Positions 1 to 8,308 of a stretch of 64,000 bases of DNA are shown here, in pieces; position 1 is the stretch's first letter, and every line of letters begins with the position of its first letter. Origin of the DNA: Porticoccus sp963974675 (GTDB lineage: Bacteria > Pseudomonadota > Gammaproteobacteria > Pseudomonadales > Porticoccaceae); NCBI GenBank assembly GCA_963974675.1, contig CAXBDQ010000004.1:1-64000 (forward strand), read 5' to 3'. A program made the position numbers and the translations under genes. Under the pieces are notes generated by a model that was not told the DNA's origin, did not search any database, and worked only from the letters and a program-made list of their open reading frames with translations.

Positions 1-595
1 ACGGTATGAAGACGGCAACGGCAATGCCAATTACTACACGCCTGAAGGATTCAGCATGCGTAAAGCATTCCTTCGTGCACCCCTTGATTTTACCCGCATC
101 AGTTCAGGTTTTAACTTGCGACGCAAGCATCCTATTCACAAAAAAATCCGGGCTCACCGCGGTGTAGATTATGCCGCCCCCCGAGGCACACCAATCTTTG
201 CCGCAGGTGACGGTAAAGTCATCGGCAGCGGCTACAGTAAAGCCAACGGCAACTATGTCTTTATTCAACACGGCCAACGCTTTACCACCAAATATTTGCA
301 TCTTACGAAACGTACAGTAAAAAAAGGTCAAACAGTTAGGCAGCGTCAGGTTATCGGTACACTGGGTTCTACTGGCTATGCCACCGGACCACATTTGCAC
401 TACGAATTCTTGGTCAATGGCGTTCACCGCAACCCTCGCACCGTGACTCTCCCGCAAGCAACACCCATCAAGGAACAAGAACGCGTCAAGTTTGGTCAAT
501 ACACAAGACCATTAATTGCCCAGCTCACGAATTATCAACAAACATCGCAACTAGCCATGGCAACAACGCCAGAAACACAGACCTCAGCCAATTAG
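1..595 (+). CDS. mepM: Murein endopeptidase MepM-like, M23 family (5'-truncated)
   Basis: Peptidoglycan hydrolase of the LytM/M23 zinc metallopeptidase family, expected in the periplasm, where MepM-type enzymes cut meso-DAP-D-Ala cross-links. The reading frame is open from the window edge (base 2) through an internal ATG at 56, so the N-terminal part (signal/TM, LysM or OapA regions in the family) lies outside. Counting from that ATG, the zinc motif HxxxD is H34/D38 (AHRGVDYA) and the HxH motif is H113/H115 (GPHLHYEF); H82 is a likely further active-site histidine. The catalytic domain is followed by a short Thr/Gln-rich tail. It lies 12 nt upstream of anmK, so the two probably form a wall-turnover/recycling operon. 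Very sure of the family; the MepM subtype rests on the YYTPEG...LRKAFLRAPL lead-in and on gene order. Confidence 0.9.
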   Translation, partial: RYEDGNGNANYYTPEGFSMRKAFLRAPLDFTRISSGFNLRRKHPIHKKIRAHRGVDYAAPRGTPIFAAGDGKVIGSGYSKANGNYVFIQHGQRFTTKYLHLTKRTVKKGQTVRQRQVIGTLGSTGYATGPHLHYEFLVNGVHRNPRTVTLPQATPIKEQERVKFGQYTRPLIAQLTNYQQTSQLAMATTPETQTSAN

Positions 596-607
596 ACTTA
601 ATTATCC

Positions 608-1741
608 ATGAGCCATAGCAATCTTTATATAGGACTCATGTCTGGCACCAGCGCAGACAGCATAGATGCTGCATTGGTAGACCTAAGCTCAACACAGCCT
701 CAATTATTGGCCACACACGCTATTGAATTGACAGAAAACCTCAAAAAAGACATTCATGCCCTCGCCTCATCAGGCAGCGATGAAATACACCGCATGAACC
801 AGCTAGACAGGGCTTTAGGATTACTCTTCGCACAAGCGACTAATGAGCTGCTTGCCAAACAGCAGCGGAATGCTAGCGATATTGCTGCCATCGGGAGTCA
901 CGGACAAACTATCCGCCATTACCCTCCCACCAATACCCACCACAACGAATATGCCTACAGTATCCAAGTAGCAGATCCCAACACCATTGCTCAGCTGACA
1001 GGCATCACCACCGTAGCCGACTTTCGCCGTCGCGACATAATTCTTGGCGGCCAGGGCGCACCACTTGTTCCCGCGTTTCATCAAGCAGTTTTTGAAAAAA
1101 ACGGGTGCCCCAGAGCTATTGTCAACATTGGTGGAGTCGCCAACATCACCCTGTTACCGGGTGATGGATCAACCTCATCGCTACTAGGCTACGATACAGG
1201 GCCAGGCAATGGGCTAATGGATAAATGGACCAAGATACACCTCCACCAAGATTATGATGAGAATGGGCGCTGGGCTTCCCAAGGCCAGGTTGTTGACGCA
1301 CTACTTGAACGCCTGATGAGCACAGCCTACCTGTCTCAACCCGCACCCAAAAGCACTGGCCCCGAGTTATTTAACAGCCATTGGCTGAACGATCACTTAA
1401 CCCAGCTACCAAAAGCTGAACCTGTTGATGTACAAGCCACATTATTAGAATTTACCGCACAAACTATCACCCAAGCACTGATGTCCCACTCGCCAAAACC
1501 TGTCGAAGTTTTTCTCTGTGGTGGTGGAGCCTATAACACCGCGCTGATTCAACGTATGGAAACATTGCTGTATCCAAGCTTAATTGCCAGCACTGCTCAA
1601 CTGGGCATTGCGCCGGAATGGGTAGAAGCGGTGGCCTTTGCATGGTTAGCCAAACAGACGCTTGACGGCAAGCCAGGAAATGTTCCGGCAGTGACTGGAG
1701 CAACTCAAGCCTCAGTACTTGGTGCTATCTACCCAATATAA
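608..1741 (+). CDS. anmK: Anhydro-N-acetylmuramic acid kinase
   Basis: Cytosolic kinase that cleaves the 1,6-anhydro ring and phosphorylates anhydroMurNAc to MurNAc-6-phosphate during peptidoglycan recycling. The 377-residue length is typical. The N-terminal phosphate-binding motif GLMSGTSADSID (about 9-20) differs slightly from the usual SLDGxD but keeps both aspartates. The conserved DFRRRDIILGGQGAPLVPAFH and YDTGPGNGLMD blocks are present, the latter carrying the catalytic Asp, and LCGGGAYN is near the C terminus. ATG start with no strong Shine-Dalgarno, 12 nt after the M23 peptidase stop, so probably co-transcribed. The pairing with a murein hydrolase is functionally coherent: one releases wall fragments, the other salvages them. 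Confidence 0.96.
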   Translation: MSHSNLYIGLMSGTSADSIDAALVDLSSTQPQLLATHAIELTENLKKDIHALASSGSDEIHRMNQLDRALGLLFAQATNELLAKQQRNASDIAAIGSHGQTIRHYPPTNTHHNEYAYSIQVADPNTIAQLTGITTVADFRRRDIILGGQGAPLVPAFHQAVFEKNGCPRAIVNIGGVANITLLPGDGSTSSLLGYDTGPGNGLMDKWTKIHLHQDYDENGRWASQGQVVDALLERLMSTAYLSQPAPKSTGPELFNSHWLNDHLTQLPKAEPVDVQATLLEFTAQTITQALMSHSPKPVEVFLCGGGAYNTALIQRMETLLYPSLIASTAQLGIAPEWVEAVAFAWLAKQTLDGKPGNVPAVTGATQASVLGAIYPI

Positions 1742-1863
1742 ATAAGTCATCCGGCATTAACGCTACGCTCTGAATGAAGATAGACACAAAAAAAGGCAGT
1801 GCGTTAAAAATGAAGGATAGAAGAAAAGGGGTACGGAAAAATGAGGCCATTATTTGTCGGACG

Positions 1864-2355
1864 CTAGAAGTACGTATACTTCTCAACATCGATTAACCGA
1901 ACTACTTCTGCGGGGCCATAGACCACAGTATCCACAAAAGGAAATAAGGTTTTTAAATCAAGTCCCTCCCAACGCGCTGAGGTCTCACACACTCGAATAT
2001 CTACTACCTTAAAAGCAGACAATCTGGCGGCCAAATCGACGATGGGTTTATACATCGAGTAATTTTCCTTAAAGAAAATACCCACTTCCGCCCCATGAAT
2101 AACCAACACCACCGGAGAATAGACCTCCTGGTTAGCACTTTCCTTGAAGTAAAAACTTTCTGCTCGCTTTAAAGCACCCTCTACCGCTTCCGGATCTCCC
2201 AACTCAATTCGGCCAAGATAACCAGCAGAAATCTCCTGCCGCTCCGACTGAATCAAACCATTGGAATGTAGCGCTGCCCCATCTGCCATAGCCACTGCGT
2301 ACCAACTAAAAGCTATCAGCACCAAGATCAACTTGAACACCGGGTGAGGTTTCAT
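1864..2355 (-). CDS. Secreted DsrE-like protein
   Basis: Small exported protein of 163-164 residues. It has a hydrophobic N-terminal signal peptide (about residues 8-25, likely cleavage after AMA) and a single DsrE/F-like domain: a GRIELGDPEAVEGALKRAE helix, PVVLVIHGAEVGIFFK strand-loop, and VVDIRVCETSARW carrying the only cysteine (about C124). That position matches the sulfur-relay cysteine in several DsrE-family proteins, but no DsrF/H partners are nearby, so sulfur transfer is inference. An in-frame GTG at 2358 touches the erpA stop codon (TAA GTG ATG), so this gene is probably translationally coupled to erpA; the ATG at 2355 is chosen. Possible role: periplasmic redox or sulfur handling. 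Confidence 0.7.
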   Translation of the reverse strand: MKPHPVFKLILVLIAFSWYAVAMADGAALHSNGLIQSERQEISAGYLGRIELGDPEAVEGALKRAESFYFKESANQEVYSPVVLVIHGAEVGIFFKENYSMYKPIVDLAARLSAFKVVDIRVCETSARWEGLDLKTLFPFVDTVVYGPAEVVRLIDVEKYTYF

Positions 2356-2358
2356 CAC

Positions 2359-2712
2359 TTACACCGAGAAGGAGGATCCACAACCACAGGTAGTAGTGGC
2401 GTTTGGATTCGAGATAGAGAAGCGAGACCCCTGAAGACCCTCTTCATAATCTACTGTGGAGCCCATCAAATACTGAATGCTCAACGGGTCCGCCAACACA
2501 GTAACGCCCTCTTTTTCCACAATCGTATCATCCTCAGCCACCAACTCATCAAAACTGAAGCCATATTGAAAGCCCGAACAGCCACCACCAGTGACAAATA
2601 CTCGCAGCTTGAGGTCGGGGTTCCCCTCCTCTTCAACCAAGCTTTTTACCTTAGCCACTGCACCTTCTGACACATACAGCGGCATGGGTGTAAATGTTTC
2701 GATACCGGACAT
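2359..2712 (-). CDS. erpA: Iron-sulfur cluster insertion protein ErpA
   Basis: A-type carrier that passes [4Fe-4S]/[2Fe-2S] clusters to apoproteins such as IspG and respiratory enzymes. The 117-residue product from ATG 2712 has the HesB/IscA signature: C45 in TGGGCSGFQY, and the C-terminal pair C109/C111 in TTTCGCGSSF, followed by a short tail. The start is chosen over an in-frame upstream codon at 2742 because AGGAG lies about 7 nt before the ATG and ErpA proteins begin with a short MSxxE-type leader. The DsrE-like gene follows directly; bactofilin, a DUF6776 gene and argC precede it on the same strand, as in pseudomonads. Confidence 0.95.
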   Translation of the reverse strand: MSGIETFTPMPLYVSEGAVAKVKSLVEEEGNPDLKLRVFVTGGGCSGFQYGFSFDELVAEDDTIVEKEGVTVLADPLSIQYLMGSTVDYEEGLQGSRFSISNPNATTTCGCGSSFSV

Positions 2713-2781
2713 GAATACTCCTAAACACTCTTCAAAATGCACAGACGGGACAATACCCTAGCATTATAGTCAAGTATTCTA

Positions 2782-3225
2782 TCATGAACCTGTCGATTCA
2801 TGGCTAGCTTCTGCAATATTTTCTAACACAACTACCTTACTAGACTCCCCGGATGTTTTTTGATGAACAAAATTGCCATTCATCTGAGCACCTTTTTCAA
2901 TCTCAATTAACACATAGTGAAGATTACCTTCGACCACAGCCTTATCCGCTAGTTCTACCTGGTTAGAGGAATAAATATTGCCTTCTATATGTCCATTAAT
3001 AACAACAACAGGCACGCGGACATCGCCAACAACACGGCCTTCCGGCAATACTCTCACGCGTGCACCACTGTCTTCTTCAGCCACAATATTACCGGTCACC
3101 TGTCCTTCTATTTCCAGGTTTCCAGAAAAGTGGATATCACCCATGACATGAGTGCCACCAGCAATCAACGTTGTATTTCCTGCCGCAAAGGGTACTGTTT
3201 TGGTTTTTTTACGCATATCTCTCAT
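2782..3225 (-). CDS. Bactofilin family cytoskeletal protein
   Basis: Polymer-forming cytoskeletal protein (bactofilin/DUF583, CcmA-BacM family) of 147 residues. The core (about 15-120) is a right-handed beta-helix with repeated short strands: TLIAGGTHVMGDIHFSGNL, EIEGQVTGNIV, VLPEGRVVGDVRVPVVVINGHIEGNI, VELADKAVVEGNL, and YVLIEIEKGAQMNGNF. It is flanked by a basic N-terminal membrane-targeting-like segment and a flexible C-terminal tail. Bactofilins assemble into filaments without nucleotide and often recruit peptidoglycan-modifying enzymes. An M23 hydrolase lies about 2.2 kb away, though on the opposite strand. It is preceded by the DUF6776 membrane coiled-coil gene on the same strand and probably sits in one transcript with it. 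Confidence 0.9.
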   Translation of the reverse strand: MRDMRKKTKTVPFAAGNTTLIAGGTHVMGDIHFSGNLEIEGQVTGNIVAEEDSGARVRVLPEGRVVGDVRVPVVVINGHIEGNIYSSNQVELADKAVVEGNLHYVLIEIEKGAQMNGNFVHQKTSGESSKVVVLENIAEASHESTGS

Positions 3226-3265
3226 CTCTCTAGCTCACGTGTCCCATGATTTAGCCAAAAGCCAA

Positions 3266-3982
3266 TCAACTCTCATCAATGCGCCAGTCGAACTCCCGCT
3301 CTACCCGGCTGCTATTGACACCTTTTTTCCACATCTCAACCGTAATGCTCTGCGGCTTAAATTCGGAGGGAATCGTTAACACCCCCTCAACAATATGAAA
3401 ATACTTAAATTCTGCCTGAATAGGCGACGTCTCAAATTGGCTATCAAGCGACTCAAGTCCCATGGCGACAGCTTTACCACCGCTGAGACCTTTAATCGTC
3501 ATTTTAATCCTGACTTTGATCCGCTTTAGTTTGTTTTCTTTTTGCTGTACCACCAAACGATAGGCAATATCTTGCAACTCAAGTATAGGCTTTAACGTCA
3601 GCTCTCCAATCAATAAACCATTTTCAGTGCCACCACCCTGCAACAGATTGCGATACAGGCTTAACTCTTCCTTATCCACAGCCAATTCAGCCTGCAAAGA
3701 CGTCATTACCTGTCGCACCTGCTCCAAAGCGACCCTATCAATTCTTGCCGTTAATTCAGCATTGGCAAGCTGTTGTTCCATGTCAGCAGAGTTATCTCTC
3801 AGGCCACTCAATTCTAGTTTTTGTTGCCTCTTTTCCACCATCGCCGCATCAAAAAACCTGAAACCCAACATAAAACCCGCCGCAAAAAGAAACACCGACA
3901 GCGATACCCATAAAATAATTTCTACCTTACGATGGCCTGGGCGATGAGGCCTAACAACAAGCTGCTGCTTATGATTAGACAT
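3266..3982 (-). CDS. DUF6776 family membrane-anchored coiled-coil protein
   Basis: Inner-membrane protein of 238 residues and unknown function. It has a basic N terminus (HKQQLVVRPHRPGHRK), one TM helix at about 22-42 (IILWVSLSVFLFAAGFMLGF), and a predicted coiled coil at about 50-115 rich in Glu, Gln, Ala and Leu (EKRQQKLELSGLRDNSADMEQQLANAEL...). A C-terminal beta-rich domain follows, with GLLIGELTLKPI and a terminal VEREFDWRI. Its start abuts the argC stop codon with zero spacing (argC ends at 3983), so translation is coupled. Position next to bactofilin suggests a membrane partner or anchor for the filament, but that is inference from context only. Confidence 0.75.
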   Translation of the reverse strand: MSNHKQQLVVRPHRPGHRKVEIILWVSLSVFLFAAGFMLGFRFFDAAMVEKRQQKLELSGLRDNSADMEQQLANAELTARIDRVALEQVRQVMTSLQAELAVDKEELSLYRNLLQGGGTENGLLIGELTLKPILELQDIAYRLVVQQKENKLKRIKVRIKMTIKGLSGGKAVAMGLESLDSQFETSPIQAEFKYFHIVEGVLTIPSEFKPQSITVEMWKKGVNSSRVEREFDWRIDES

Positions 3983-5014
3983 TTAAGGTAGTAATGCTGG
4001 GGCGTTTAAACCAGCACTTTCCGGGAACCCAAACAGGATATTCATATTCTGAATGGCCTGCCCTGAAGCACCTTTCACAAGATTATCTTCAACCACAAGT
4101 ACCACGACCTTATCACCACCCTGAGGACGGAAAACACTGATCCGGCAAGTATTTGAACCTTTGACAGAACGTGTTTGTGGGTGGCTACCCGCGGGCATTA
4201 CATCCACGAACGGCTCATCCCGAAAGCAGTCCTCATAGAGCTGCTGAAGATCAACCTCTTTAACTTTCAACGTTGCATACAACGTGGAATGAATCCCCCG
4301 AATCATGGGCAGTAAATGAGGCACAAATGTCAGGCTAACTGGCGCTCCGGCAATATCCACCAAACCCTGCTCAATTTCTGGCAAGTGTCTGTGCCCGGAA
4401 ACACCATAAGCTTTAAAACTGTCGCCCACCTCCGTCAGCAAGTTGGCCACATTCGCCTGACGTCCAGCACCACTAGCACCCGATGCGGCATTAGCAATCA
4501 GGTCATCAAGGTCGACCAGTCCCTTTTCAAGCAACGGCTTAAACCCAAGCTGAACACTTGTTGGATAACACCCAGGGCAAGCAATCAGACTGGCTTTTTT
4601 AATATCTTCACGATTGACTTCAGGTAGTCCGTACACAGCTTGATCAATGAGCTCTGGACAGGCATGGGGCTGGTTGTACCATTTTTCCCATAAGGCAACA
4701 TCTCGTATCCGAAAATCAGCGGATAAATCAATCACCTTTATGCCCTTCTCTAACAACCCAGGCACGGTGCTTTGCGCAACACCATGAGGTGTGGCAAAAA
4801 ACACCACATCACAATGTTCCAATTCACCTGCGGAAGGATCGGTGAAGCACAGGTTGTAATGGCCCCTCAAATTGGGAAACAAATCATCCACAGCTCGACC
4901 CGCCTCACCACGCGAAGTAATTGCTACCACCTCAACATGGGGATGCACAGCCAAAAGCCTTAACAATTCGACGCCGGTGTATCCTGTACCACCTACAATA
5001 CCTACTTTAATCAC
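3983..5014 (-). CDS. argC: N-acetyl-gamma-glutamyl-phosphate reductase
   Basis: NADPH-dependent reductase converting N-acetylglutamyl-5-phosphate to the semialdehyde, the third step of arginine synthesis. The 343-residue length is typical of the type-1 enzyme. Dinucleotide-binding motif GIVGGTGYTGVELLRLL at 5-21, catalytic cysteine C149 in ACPGCYPTS, a conserved SGASGAGRQ segment, the HRHLPEIEQ catalytic histidine region, and a C-terminal NLVKGASGQAIQN. It is the promoter-proximal gene of the minus-strand argC-DUF6776-bactofilin-erpA-DsrE block, divergent from the ClC channel across about 190 nt. No ArgR box was identified by eye. Confidence 0.97.
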   Translation of the reverse strand: MIKVGIVGGTGYTGVELLRLLAVHPHVEVVAITSRGEAGRAVDDLFPNLRGHYNLCFTDPSAGELEHCDVVFFATPHGVAQSTVPGLLEKGIKVIDLSADFRIRDVALWEKWYNQPHACPELIDQAVYGLPEVNREDIKKASLIACPGCYPTSVQLGFKPLLEKGLVDLDDLIANAASGASGAGRQANVANLLTEVGDSFKAYGVSGHRHLPEIEQGLVDIAGAPVSLTFVPHLLPMIRGIHSTLYATLKVKEVDLQQLYEDCFRDEPFVDVMPAGSHPQTRSVKGSNTCRISVFRPQGGDKVVVLVVEDNLVKGASGQAIQNMNILFGFPESAGLNAPALLP

Positions 5015-5204
5015 AATACTGTTGTTCCTGTCATGGGTTTCATAAGCTGCTTATAATAGCGCAAACATCCGGGGATGAAACGCGCCCTAGATCCCATACA
5101 TTTGAAAACACAGGGTTTTGAAAATATTGGGATTTAAAAATACAGGCTCAAGTTACACGGCCACGAGAATCCAGATAAAAAAACTTAAAACCCGAGAGCA
5201 CTGC

Positions 5205-6962
5205 ATGACAGTGGAGCAACAGCGAAAAACGCCACACACGGGCTGGCTACGGGGACATGCAAATGCTTTCCGTGCACGTCTTGCGTATGCCGATGCACTG
5301 CCGCAGCTAGCGCTTCTCGGCTGTATCAGCGGATTTTTAACCGCGCTGATCGCCATCACTTTCAGATTCTCATTCGAACTACCACTGGACTTTTTTCTAC
5401 CAGGGGATAGCGAATCCTTTGAACAACTCCCCACTCATATCAGGTTTCTACTGCCCGTCATCGGCGGACTGATACTTGGCTTGATCATGCACTTCACTAA
5501 ACCCGAGCATCACTCGGTTAGTGTTTCCCATATCCTTGAGCGCATGCAACACCATCAGGCGCAACTTCCCGCAGCCAACGGTTTGATGCAATTTGTGGGC
5601 GGCGCTATCGCCTTAATAAGCGGACATTCAGTGGGACGAGAAGGCCCCGCAGTACATTTAGGTGCTGTCAGCTCCAGCCTCATGGGGCAACAACTGAAAC
5701 TACCCAACAACAGTTTGCGAACACTGACAGCCTGTGGCGTCGCCGCAGCCATCGCTGCTTCCTTTAACACACCCTTGGCGGGCGTCATATTTGCCATGGA
5801 AGCTGTGTTAATGGAATACACTATCACAGGGTTTATCCCAGTAATTATTGCCGCCGTTACCGGTGGCGTTATGTCCCGCATTGTTTTTGGTAACGAACCC
5901 GCGTTTGCGATTCCACTCATTGAAATGGGCAGCCTGTGGGAATTACCCTTTTTGGTTCTGTGTGGGGTAGTTATTGGCTTGGCAGCATCGGCCATGTTAT
6001 TGCTTTACCGCCATACCCGAGTGTTTAAGCATCGCCCCGTATTACTACGCATGTTGTTTGCCGGTGTTTTATGCGGAGCTGTTGCCACGGTGATCCCCCA
6101 AATTCAGGGGGTAGGTTATGACACCGTCGAACAAGCCATGCTAGGTGAACTCGGGCTGACATTGTTAGTCGCCATCGTGATTGCCAAGATTGTCGTCACC
6201 ACCATTTCCATTGGTCTCGGTGTCCCCGGGGGGATTATTGGCCCCAACTTTGTGATTGGCGCCTGCCTCGGCGGTGCTCTTGGCATGATTGGCGGTCTAC
6301 TCAGCCCCGACCAAGCATCGTCTTCCGGCTTTTATGCCATTCTCGGTATGGGGGCAATGATGAGTGCCGTATTAAACGCACCATTGGCCGCACTGATTGC
6401 CGTACTGGAGCTCACCTACAATCCCAATATTCTATTGCCCAGCATGCTGGTGATTGTTATATCCTCCATCACCTGTCGGGTGCTAACCAAACAAGCAGGG
6501 ATCTTTTCTATCGATCAAGACCTCAGCAGCTATAGCTCCCCGGTATTCCAAATGCTGAGTCGCTCCGGTGTCACCAGCCTGATGAAACATAACTTCACCC
6601 ATCATTCACGTTACTTGCCCTTAAAAAGGGCAGAGCCACTATTGGAAGATAAACCCCGCTGGATTGTGATTGAAGATACTGGCGAGTCAAAATACATCCT
6701 GAAATCTGCTGACCTCGCTCTTCATATAGAACAACTAAAACAAGCACTACCAGAAGAAGACCACACTATCGACCTGCGAAAAATTCCCGGCGAGCGATGG
6801 GAGCTATTTCCCATACATGCCAGGGCAACACTTCAGGAGGCACTGCTCACCATGCAACAAAATAATGGGCGAGCGGTATTTATTAGCCAGTCCGCAACAC
6901 CACTCATGAGTGAAGTGGCGGGAATCATCACCAAGCAAGATATCGATAACTTCTATCAGTAG
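5205..6962 (+). CDS. ClC-family chloride channel/transporter with CBS-like tail
   Basis: Voltage-gated-type chloride channel or Cl-/H+ antiporter, about 585 residues from ATG 5205. The ClC signatures are clear: ISGHSVGREGPAVHLGA (GxxGREGP anion filter with gating Glu), AAAIAASFNTPLAGVIFAME, GVPGGIIGPNFVIGACLG, and MGAMMSAVLNAPLAALIAVLELTYNPN. About ten to twelve hydrophobic segments span residues 45-450. A C-terminal cytosolic part (about 470-585) ends in a CBS-type repeat (ATLQEALLTMQQNNGRAVFIS...VAGIITKQDIDNF). The frame extends upstream to 5118, but that extension is basic and unlike family N termini, so 5205 is preferred. Transported ion and coupling cannot be read from sequence. Confidence 0.92.
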   Translation: MTVEQQRKTPHTGWLRGHANAFRARLAYADALPQLALLGCISGFLTALIAITFRFSFELPLDFFLPGDSESFEQLPTHIRFLLPVIGGLILGLIMHFTKPEHHSVSVSHILERMQHHQAQLPAANGLMQFVGGAIALISGHSVGREGPAVHLGAVSSSLMGQQLKLPNNSLRTLTACGVAAAIAASFNTPLAGVIFAMEAVLMEYTITGFIPVIIAAVTGGVMSRIVFGNEPAFAIPLIEMGSLWELPFLVLCGVVIGLAASAMLLLYRHTRVFKHRPVLLRMLFAGVLCGAVATVIPQIQGVGYDTVEQAMLGELGLTLLVAIVIAKIVVTTISIGLGVPGGIIGPNFVIGACLGGALGMIGGLLSPDQASSSGFYAILGMGAMMSAVLNAPLAALIAVLELTYNPNILLPSMLVIVISSITCRVLTKQAGIFSIDQDLSSYSSPVFQMLSRSGVTSLMKHNFTHHSRYLPLKRAEPLLEDKPRWIVIEDTGESKYILKSADLALHIEQLKQALPEEDHTIDLRKIPGERWELFPIHARATLQEALLTMQQNNGRAVFISQSATPLMSEVAGIITKQDIDNFYQ

Positions 6963-6969
6963 TCACGAA

Positions 6970-6994
6970 CAGTAATAACTGGCAGTTATTACTG
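6970..6994. repeat. Perfect 12-bp inverted repeat downstream of ClC gene
   Basis: CAGTAATAACTG, one base, then CAGTTATTACTG: a perfect palindrome starting 8 nt after the ClC stop codon and about 55 nt before hemJ. It lacks a clear downstream T run, so it could be a weak terminator, a processing hairpin, or an operator for hemJ. Confidence 0.6.
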
Positions 6995-7049
6995 GTAATC
7001 ATAAAAAATACCGTTAAAAATGTAGTCGTGAAAATAGAGGTAAAAAAAC

Positions 7050-7505
7050 ATGGGCTGGATAAAAGAATTTCTCATTAACGGGCAAAGCTGGATTACTGCA
7101 TTCCATATTATTGCCGTAGTGTGCTGGTTTGCCGCACTATTTTACCTACCCAGATTGTTTGTCTATCACGCTATGTCCGATGACGACATTAGCAAAGAGC
7201 GCTTCAAAATCATGGAGCGAAAACTTTACCGTGGTATTGCCAACCCATCGATGATCGCCACCATTGCCCTCGGCATTGTCCTGTTTAATATTTATCCCGA
7301 TTATTTTAAAAGTGCCACCTGGTTTTATGTGAAAATGGCATTGGTCATTCTGCTGGTTATCTACCACTACACCTGCCTCTATTTGATGAAACAGTTTCGG
7401 GATGACAAAAACACCCATAGCCACGTGTTCTATCGCTGGTTTAACGAAGTCCCCGTCTTCATGCTCATCGGTATTGTTGTGATGGTCGTCGTCAAGCCCT
7501 TCTGA
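7050..7505 (+). CDS. hemJ: Protoporphyrinogen IX oxidase HemJ
   Basis: Membrane protein (UPF0093/HemJ) of 151 residues that oxidises protoporphyrinogen IX to protoporphyrin IX late in haem synthesis. Four TM helices are visible, at about 12-34, 60-80, 90-112 and 127-148. Conserved family features include H19 in ITAFHIIAVVCWFAALFYLPRL, the RFKIMERKLYRGIANPSM loop, and WFYVKMALVILLVIYHY. GAGGT lies about 8 nt before the ATG. It lies close to hemL and hemB, which supports the haem assignment, although the DUF924 gene of opposite orientation intervenes. Confidence 0.92.
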   Translation: MGWIKEFLINGQSWITAFHIIAVVCWFAALFYLPRLFVYHAMSDDDISKERFKIMERKLYRGIANPSMIATIALGIVLFNIYPDYFKSATWFYVKMALVILLVIYHYTCLYLMKQFRDDKNTHSHVFYRWFNEVPVFMLIGIVVMVVVKPF

Positions 7506-7565
7506 TTAACCACGGCATTCAGACAAACACCGTTCTATTGGCCATCAGGAACTGATTGGTATGGT

Positions 7566-8177
7566 TTAAAAACCACTGCCCGGCTGCGCAAGATACTTCA
7601 ATTCTTCTGGGGTAGATTCCCGTCCTAAAATAGCATTGCGGTGTGGAAAGCGACCAAATTTTTCTATGACCGCCGCATGGCTCTCAGCAAAAGCCAGAAA
7701 GCCGGAGAATGTTTCTCGATGGTTCGCCGGCACAACTTCCATCAGCTGCTGGAAGTGCCAAAGACAACGTTGCTGAGTACTCAAGTCTTCAGCATGCTCC
7801 ATGGGTAGATAGAAAAATACTCGCTCAATTGGTCGCAGCTGCTTATCCAGCCCGGCCTCAATACCCGACAAACACCAATTTAATGCCAGCTGGTCTGCTG
7901 AAAATGCCGTAGGAGAATCCCGATAAATATTTCGTGAAAATTGGTCTAGAGCAATAATGGCCGCCAAGCGACTTTCAGGAAATTGTAGCCAATAACGATT
8001 ACCGCCGTTAATCAACAATTGCAAAATTGGCTCAAACCGCAGGCCTATCTCTGTGTCGACCTCAGTCGCTTTTCCCCACCATAAGGCCGACTTTTCATTG
8101 GCGCAACTGACATCATTCTGGGCATCACCAAACCAATAGTCGAGCACTGGCTGCCAAGCGGGTTGTCCATTATTCAT
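7566..8177 (-). CDS. DUF924 family protein
   Basis: 203-residue soluble protein of the DUF924 family, with a TPR-like all-alpha fold in the family and no established biochemical role. Family hallmarks: an opening VLDYWFGD, WWGKATEVDTEIGLRFEP, a central RLAAIIALDQFSRNIYRDSPTAFSAD segment, FFYLPMEHAEDLSTQQ, and a C-terminal FGRFPHRNAILGRESTPEEL. It is a monocistronic minus-strand gene between hemJ and hemL, convergent with hemJ. Neighbouring haem genes do not imply a role in that pathway. Confidence 0.9.
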   Translation of the reverse strand: MNNGQPAWQPVLDYWFGDAQNDVSCANEKSALWWGKATEVDTEIGLRFEPILQLLINGGNRYWLQFPESRLAAIIALDQFSRNIYRDSPTAFSADQLALNWCLSGIEAGLDKQLRPIERVFFYLPMEHAEDLSTQQRCLWHFQQLMEVVPANHRETFSGFLAFAESHAAVIEKFGRFPHRNAILGRESTPEELKYLAQPGSGF

Positions 8178-8308
8178 AGTACCTCACTATCACTTCTCAT
8201 CTATAGTCTCTACATCTTCCCGTGTTCATTCCCGTATTCATTGGCAGCCCCTCGACAATCGAGGATAATGGCGCACTAATTTTCCAAGTATAAAGCCAGA
8301 CTTAAATC

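Noticed and set aside
5118..5204. N-terminal extension of the ClC gene
   Set aside because: Basic and unlike ClC N termini; the ATG at 5205 gives the family-like start.
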